A stretch of DNA of 23,027 nucleotides from Euprymna scolopes (taxonomy: Eukaryota; Mollusca; Cephalopoda; Sepiida; Sepiolidae). The notes under the pieces were generated by a model. That model saw nothing but the letters and a program-made list of their open reading frames with translations. It did not search any database and was not told the origin of the DNA. The position numbers were made by a program, and so were the translations under genes. The stretch lies in the NCBI GenBank assembly GCA_024364805.1, contig CM044491.1, positions 93,415,423 to 93,438,449 of the forward strand, written 5' to 3'. Shown here piece by piece: positions 18,398 through 23,027 of the stretch (position 1 is the stretch's first letter; each line of letters starts with the position of its first letter).

Positions 18398-19346
18398 CTT
18401 TTAATAAAGATGAGATATATAGATCCCAACGCAGAAATCAGCTATTTTTACATCTTTGTCAAAAACAATATTAACATCTGGGCTAGCTTGTTTTCGTTTC
18501 CTCGACTATGGCTTAGCAATTTTTTTTTATATCGTAATTGGATATTTAATATCAATAATAGGAACAGTATTCAGAATAATCAAAATAATATTATACCCAA
18601 TCCTTTTTATTTTTTAATCCAGAAATAAACGCAGAGTTATTCCTCATATATCATTGCAAATATATAAGTAAAAACAAATGTCAGTTAACGTTTTCAGATG
18701 TCTCTCCGTGCTATGCTTTTAATATCCTTTGATTTCGTGCCATTTACTTTGTAATTGGACTCCTTTGATCAACACAGAAAAGGGAAGTTTTCTTTTAAAA
18801 TCCTGCTTTTCATCAAGTGTGTTTGTATTCTTTGATTGATAACCTTTTAAAAGGGTAATTTTTAGAGACAGGAAATCTTTTATCGAACATGTGTGACGCT
18901 GGCTGCCTGAATTTAATTAATTATATTTGTTTGCAAATAAAGAAGAGAAAAGCGGAACGCTAAGCAGTTGTTTCTCTCGATTTCGACACGAAAGAGCGTC
19001 ATTGTTCTTACGCTTTCATAGCAAAAAAAAGGCAACGCATACAATTAAAAAAAGAGCAGAGACAAAAAGATGTCAGAATATAAACAAATGCATTTACGTC
19101 ATTCTTTACAACAAAGCGGTTTTGTTTTAACAAAGAGCAGGGAATATACCGATTAAAATATAGACGACTAACAAAGAAAAAATGACGCAGCAAATTACAT
19201 AGAACTAATATGACGAATACGATTCTGGGCAACACCATATGAAATAACTACAAATGGAAATAATTATATTATATTTCGTACTATTTGAGATGCAGACTTC
19301 ATAATTATGTTAGCCAGATTTACGGAAATTTAAAAGTTATATTCTA
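18398..19346. other. AT-rich, nothing identified
   Basis: Short frames only. A run rich in AATAAT-like motifs at 18550-18600 is not a clean microsatellite. No known repeat or RNA motif was seen. Confidence 0.55.
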
Positions 19347-19382
19347 TATTATCTGGCACCCCGGCGTTGCCCGATTTTATAA
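19347..19382 (+). repeat. Repeat C, short 5'-end fragment
   Basis: TCTGGCACCCCGGCGTTGCC followed by CGATTTTATAAA resembles the starts of the copies at 2221 and 15089. The rest of the family sequence is absent. It could be a chance hairpin match, but the GC-rich block stands out against the AT-rich surroundings. Confidence 0.5.
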
Positions 19383-19964
19383 ATGCGCTTAAACATATTT
19401 TAATTTATCAATATTGCTTATGTATTATTATAACATCGACCTTCTATTGATTATTGTATATTACGTGAAATAATTTGCCCGATGGAATTATTCGCAAAAG
19501 AAAAAAAGAAAAAGAAAAAGAAAAAATGATAATAATTATGTAGTTCATCAAATTCAATCCCTATTTGTTTACAATATCACCTCAACTTTACGATGGATGC
19601 CCTGTGAACTGTTACTTCTGGGTATGTTTTGATTTTAAATACGAAAAAAAGAAATTATTTGCGGCAATTTTATATGGTACTTTTCTTTTATCGTAAACTG
19701 AACTCATTATAAAGAGGAAAAAATTAAATAAAATGTTGAGGTACTCCCCAGCTAGAACAGAACATCATTCGATATGTAGTCAAATACTATATCTCCAAAT
19801 TATAGTTTATGCTTTTTAAGAGCAAATGATTTGTTGAAATTGTATTATCCCCCTTGCGGTGTAACCTAATTTATTTCCATGCGAAAACTATTCTTTTTAT
19901 CTTACTTATTAAAAACGATATTTTTTTCGATTTTCGATACAGATGAATTTCTGTACCAAAAAAA
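19383..19964. other. AT-rich, nothing identified
   Basis: A purine run (AAAAAG)n lies at about 19497-19525. No other signal was found. Confidence 0.55.
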
Positions 19965-21108
19965 TTATCTACGAAGACTGCATAATATATAAATGAGATA
20001 CATGTGAAATTTGAAAAAGATAGGCTCAGCTGGCATGTTTCCTATTAGGCGTGCATTTCTAAGAAAGAAACTTTGGTCATGGAACCTACGTTTAAGTTTT
20101 AGCACAGATAAATAATTGGGGAAATTATTGATAGTGGTTTCAAATATACGAGTATTTTACTGAAATTCAGGACACGGGGATCATAGACTGGAGCTCAAAC
20201 GAACATTTGCCATAAAATAAGGATAAAGCTGAGACAAGTCTCTTCTGTGGGAAAAGAGAAAAGGGAATCTTCCACTAGGCTACGAAGTCTATTTTGAACT
20301 CGGTAAAGGCAGGACAAACTGCTTATAGCAGCTCCTACCTAGATTTGGCAACATTACTCCATCCTTGGATGCACTTGTCTCATATACACGTAAAGAATTG
20401 ACTCAGCAGTGAGATATCTTCTGAAGCGGTAGGACCATCCCACCATTTTCCAGCAGCCCTGGCAATGGATTTAACGTATGTGTTCCATCTCAAATCAGGA
20501 ATAAAAGTCAGATCCAGAAGCTTGTCAAGACATGAAGCCTACCCAAGACGGGAGTCATTCATTTCAATAGATGCCAGAGGGGAACTAGAGCGTTGATGAT
20601 GTCAAGATAGAAGCCTGGTTTTAGATGCATTGAAATTAACAGCCAACTCTTTCCCATTGCACCCCGTGCTCAAGATCAGAGGAGAGAATCAGAGAGAACT
20701 TGGTCGTTACTGTCTTTGAAGTTTTGCCACAGATGGTAGTGTCGTCAGCATAAATGCCTACAAAATATTATTGTGGATCATTGATGGAGATCAGGAAGAG
20801 AGTTTGACTCAGGATGAACCCCTAAGTTACTCCAGCATTAAAATTTTGAACTTTGATTTTTGCCTATCAGCCACTATTCTTATACACCTATCAGAGAAAA
20901 ATGATTTAATAATTGGAAATATATTTCCAGCCATACTGTAACTGAGGATTTTATGGAGTAAACCTTTCTGCCATACCCCATCAAAAGCCTTTGATGTCTC
21001 AAGAGCAATTGTCCTCAAAAGGAAGCTTCCATCGAGAGATTCCTTAATCCTATGAGATAACCGTTTGCACATCTGCTGTAGATCTAGCAGAACGGAACCA
21101 TATTGCAT
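19965..21108 (-). mobile_element. Jockey-like LINE reverse transcriptase remnant
   Basis: Read on the minus strand from 21108: LSHRIKESLDGSFLLRTIAL, ETSKAFDGVWQKGLLHKIL (motif A with catalytic Asp), GNIFPIIKSFFSDRCIRIV and ADRQKSKF. A frame change leads to a degraded motif B (GFILSQTLFLISIND) and YADDTTI (motif C, 20741-20752). Further on are SLVEDSLFSFPTEETCLSFI and SFLRNARLIGNMPAE near 20040, the conserved C-terminal end of such LINEs (family S-F-x-P-R-T-A-R-L-W-N-S-L-P). Order and spacing fit one element missing its endonuclease half. It has many stops and is dead. Assignment to Jockey rather than CR1 or another APE clade is uncertain. Confidence 0.88.
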
Positions 21109-21381
21109 GTCACTGAGAAGGTTATTATTGCTGAGCTAGTATACTAGTTCTCTATTTAACACAATTCCAGCAACTTACTCATGACGCACAGGAGATTTTT
21201 TGGTCTGTATTGAGAGAAATATGAGCGATCAATTGAATTCTTTAATATAGGGCACACTGATGAATGTTTCCAGGATATTGGGGAAACAATTCACCTGAAG
21301 ACGACGCTTAAAGATTATTGTAAGTATGGGGCTTGTTCTGGTTGGGGCGTTTTTAATACAATAATAGAAGTTGCTTTACTA

Positions 21382-21430
<49 letters not shown>

Positions 21431-21699
21431 TCGAATTATCTGTCTGTGTGTGGAAAGGTTTTTTACAAAACTATTCTTTCAATTTTGGGTCTACAAACCT
21501 GCAAGTGGTTATACAGGACCTATGGAACTGTAGAAAAGAATGGATTTCGTCTTTAGCCGGTAGAAATATTTTCTAAAATGTAATTTTTTTTAAAAAACTA
21601 TATATGAACTTGGAAGGTTCTTATGGAGAGTAGATAATACAGTGGATGTGTTATCGGCAGCTCCAGTAACTCTCGCTTCTCCTATTTTGTCATTCAGTC
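21109..21699. other. No gene; contains a (TA)n microsatellite
   Basis: (TA)n lies at about 21382-21428. The stretch before it (21109-21360) may hold further decayed LINE sequence but shows no motif I can support. GTCTGTCTGTGTG-like sequence follows the TA tract. Confidence 0.55.
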
Positions 21700-22314
21700 C
21701 TCATTCATTGAGTGATTTTTCTGACAAAGGGTGAAAAAAAAGCTGCTTAAAGGTCGGTAGTACTTGGTGACCAGTAGTCTGAGATGTCGGAAATTTTTCT
21801 GTCTCTGTCTGTCCTTGTGGCCATGTCACTAGTAAGGGTGCTGGAGGTAAACATTTTGTCTGGGATGACGTTATCCGCCTGATAGTCAGGGACCCGAACT
21901 TTGGATTTGCCACTAAGGAGGCTGTCCTATCAGCAGGCGTAAAGTACTGGGACTGTTGTATTGCCATTTGGTGAGTGGATCTGGACCATGCAGTAGTCTG
22001 TGGTGGGGCCTCTCGATGCCATACTAGTGGGTAATTGTTACGTATTTACCTTTTCGTGTGCTACAAAAAATATTTTCCTGTCTTTTTCTCTCTTACTTTC
22101 CCTCTGTGTACTGCTCTAACCAAGTATGCCGACCTATTCCACAAATCCCAAAATCTCAACATGAAATATCTCCAGAATAAAAACTCGATTAAACCTAGAA
22201 CCCCATCTTCCAACGTAGACCCCTACTACCAGGTCTCCTTCTCCAACATCAGGGGTCTACGTTCCAACCTTCCAGAGGTTGAAACCCAATTACAGGAGAC
22301 GAAACCGGACATAT
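21700..22314 (+). mobile_element. 5' part of a Jockey-like LINE ORF2 (start of endonuclease), cut off at 22314
   Basis: The plus-strand frame opening at 22035 runs through KYLQNKNSIKPRTP, YYQVSFSNIRGLRSNL, PEVETQLQETKPDIL. This is the start of the apurinic/apyrimidinic endonuclease domain of APE LINEs, where S-N-I-R-G-L-R-S-N holds the first conserved Asn and K-P-D-I-L-A-L-T-E-T normally follows. The family sequence ends abruptly after KPDI at 22314. Upstream, 21700-22034 has KHFVWDDVIRLIVRDPNFGF in a plus frame (about 21851-21910), which may be LINE leader or ORF1 sequence; that part is uncertain. It is truncated, with no reverse transcriptase. Confidence 0.75.
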
Positions 22315-23027
22315 TGTTACATGATAAGGGATGTCCCCTTTTCATGTAAGTATAAAAATGGAGAATTTAGTTTAAAATGAAAATCGAATAGCATAGGCGA
22401 AATTCGAACCTCGTAATCTAGTTTAGAAGTAGATTACGTGTGAGAATTTAAAAATGTAAAACAAACATTTGTTTAGAATATAGATAAAATATTCAAGAAA
22501 AGAATATGAGCTGTCAAGTTTATTATGAAATTTTAAATTGAAAGAATGCAGCTTATAAGATAATGTTTTTAAATATTGGAAAAATAGGTTACTGAGAAAT
22601 AGGAAAAGTTTTGGACACGTATGTCAAGGACACGTGAAAGAATGCACATGTTTTAACATGTGTATGACATCACGGAAAATAGAAAGTTCTAGCAATAGAG
22701 AAAAACTTTAGTTAGAAGAGACAGTCAGTGAGAAAACTCAGGGACAATCATACGTCTGGAAGCGAGACGTCACTTCAAGAAAAAATGTGAAACTTTGAAT
22801 TGTTGATGATGGAATCAGGGCCGTGTGAAGAATAAACCATCAAGTGTTTTTTGTAAAACTCGTCTTGTGTCTTATGATTCTTACCAAAGAGGTAAAGTCC
22901 AATTGTATTATATATTTGTGTTATATGTCTTTACATATACGTCTCGACATCATCATGTCCGAACAGTCTGAATAATATCCCTTCACGCAAAGAGCTTTCT
23001 TCTTCTTCCATTCAACACAATTAAGGA
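22315..23027 (+). mobile_element. Possible LTR of an old LTR retroelement, running to the window edge
   Basis: A sharp boundary at 22315 interrupts a LINE frame with TGTTACATGATAAGGG, a typical LTR start. A polyadenylation signal (AATAAA) at 22831-22836 is followed by a GT/T-rich stretch. No second LTR, primer-binding site or coding part is in view, and no end duplication could be confirmed. It is therefore a weak candidate, family unknown, probably solo or continuing beyond the window. It is younger than the LINE it interrupts. Confidence 0.3.

Noticed and set aside
21250-21290. CTGATGA ... GGAAAC, a possible hammerhead ribozyme on the plus strand
   Set aside because: The sequence between the two motifs cannot form a stem II adjacent to the core, and no matching stems I or III were found.
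21701-21967. 88-codon minus-strand frame (MAIQQSQYFTPADRT..)
   Set aside because: It opposes the plus-strand LINE leader and matches no family; the plus frame there looks more protein-like.

Overview
This is an AT-rich, repeat-dominated piece of animal genomic DNA. I see no confident host protein-coding exon, no functional RNA gene and no CRISPR or prokaryotic feature. The repeat set (restriction-like-endonuclease LINEs beside TAA/ATT microsatellites, Jockey-like LINE pieces, DNA transposon remnants of the Tc1/mariner superfamily, very long TA and TAA tracts) is most like a mollusc, probably an octopus-like cephalopod. That assignment is inference from repeat content, not proof. The window is probably intergenic or deep-intronic.

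Layout. 1-640: two small LINE fragments around a TAA microsatellite. 643-2220: nothing identified. 2221-3578: a dispersed repeat ('repeat C', family unknown) into which a 557-bp minus-strand element has inserted at 2801-3357. That element begins at the first nucleotide of U2 snRNA and has a 17-bp target-site duplication. 3920-4176 and 5407-5667: a duplicated ~260-bp segment. 5765-6270: 3' half of a mariner-type transposon. 6341-9347: the largest element, a ~3-kb 5'-truncated LINE with reverse transcriptase, zinc knuckle, restriction-like endonuclease and 3' UTR, all decayed. 10787-12905: a mosaic of LINE 3' ends and a second repeat ('repeat B'), every joint being an ATT microsatellite. 12946-13200: C-terminus of a different LINE. 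13291-13445: a 5S rRNA-derived SINE-like element. 13459-13690: 'repeat D', with a short tandem array at its end. 15089-15516: an uninterrupted copy of repeat C. 16645-16980: two perfect or near-perfect hairpins with TA cores. 17696-18397: a second mariner remnant. 19965-21108: a minus-strand Jockey-like LINE with the YADD motif. 21700-22314: the 5' part of a similar LINE ORF2 (start of the endonuclease domain). 22315-end: a possible LTR that cuts it off.

Nothing here forms a working pathway. The most interesting item is the U2 snRNA-headed retroelement with three internal ~180-bp tandem units, two of which carry a U2-type Sm site. Second is the association of the restriction-endonuclease LINEs with TAA/ATT microsatellites, which fits the known target choice of Dong/R4-clade elements. 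Third is the 5S-derived SINE.
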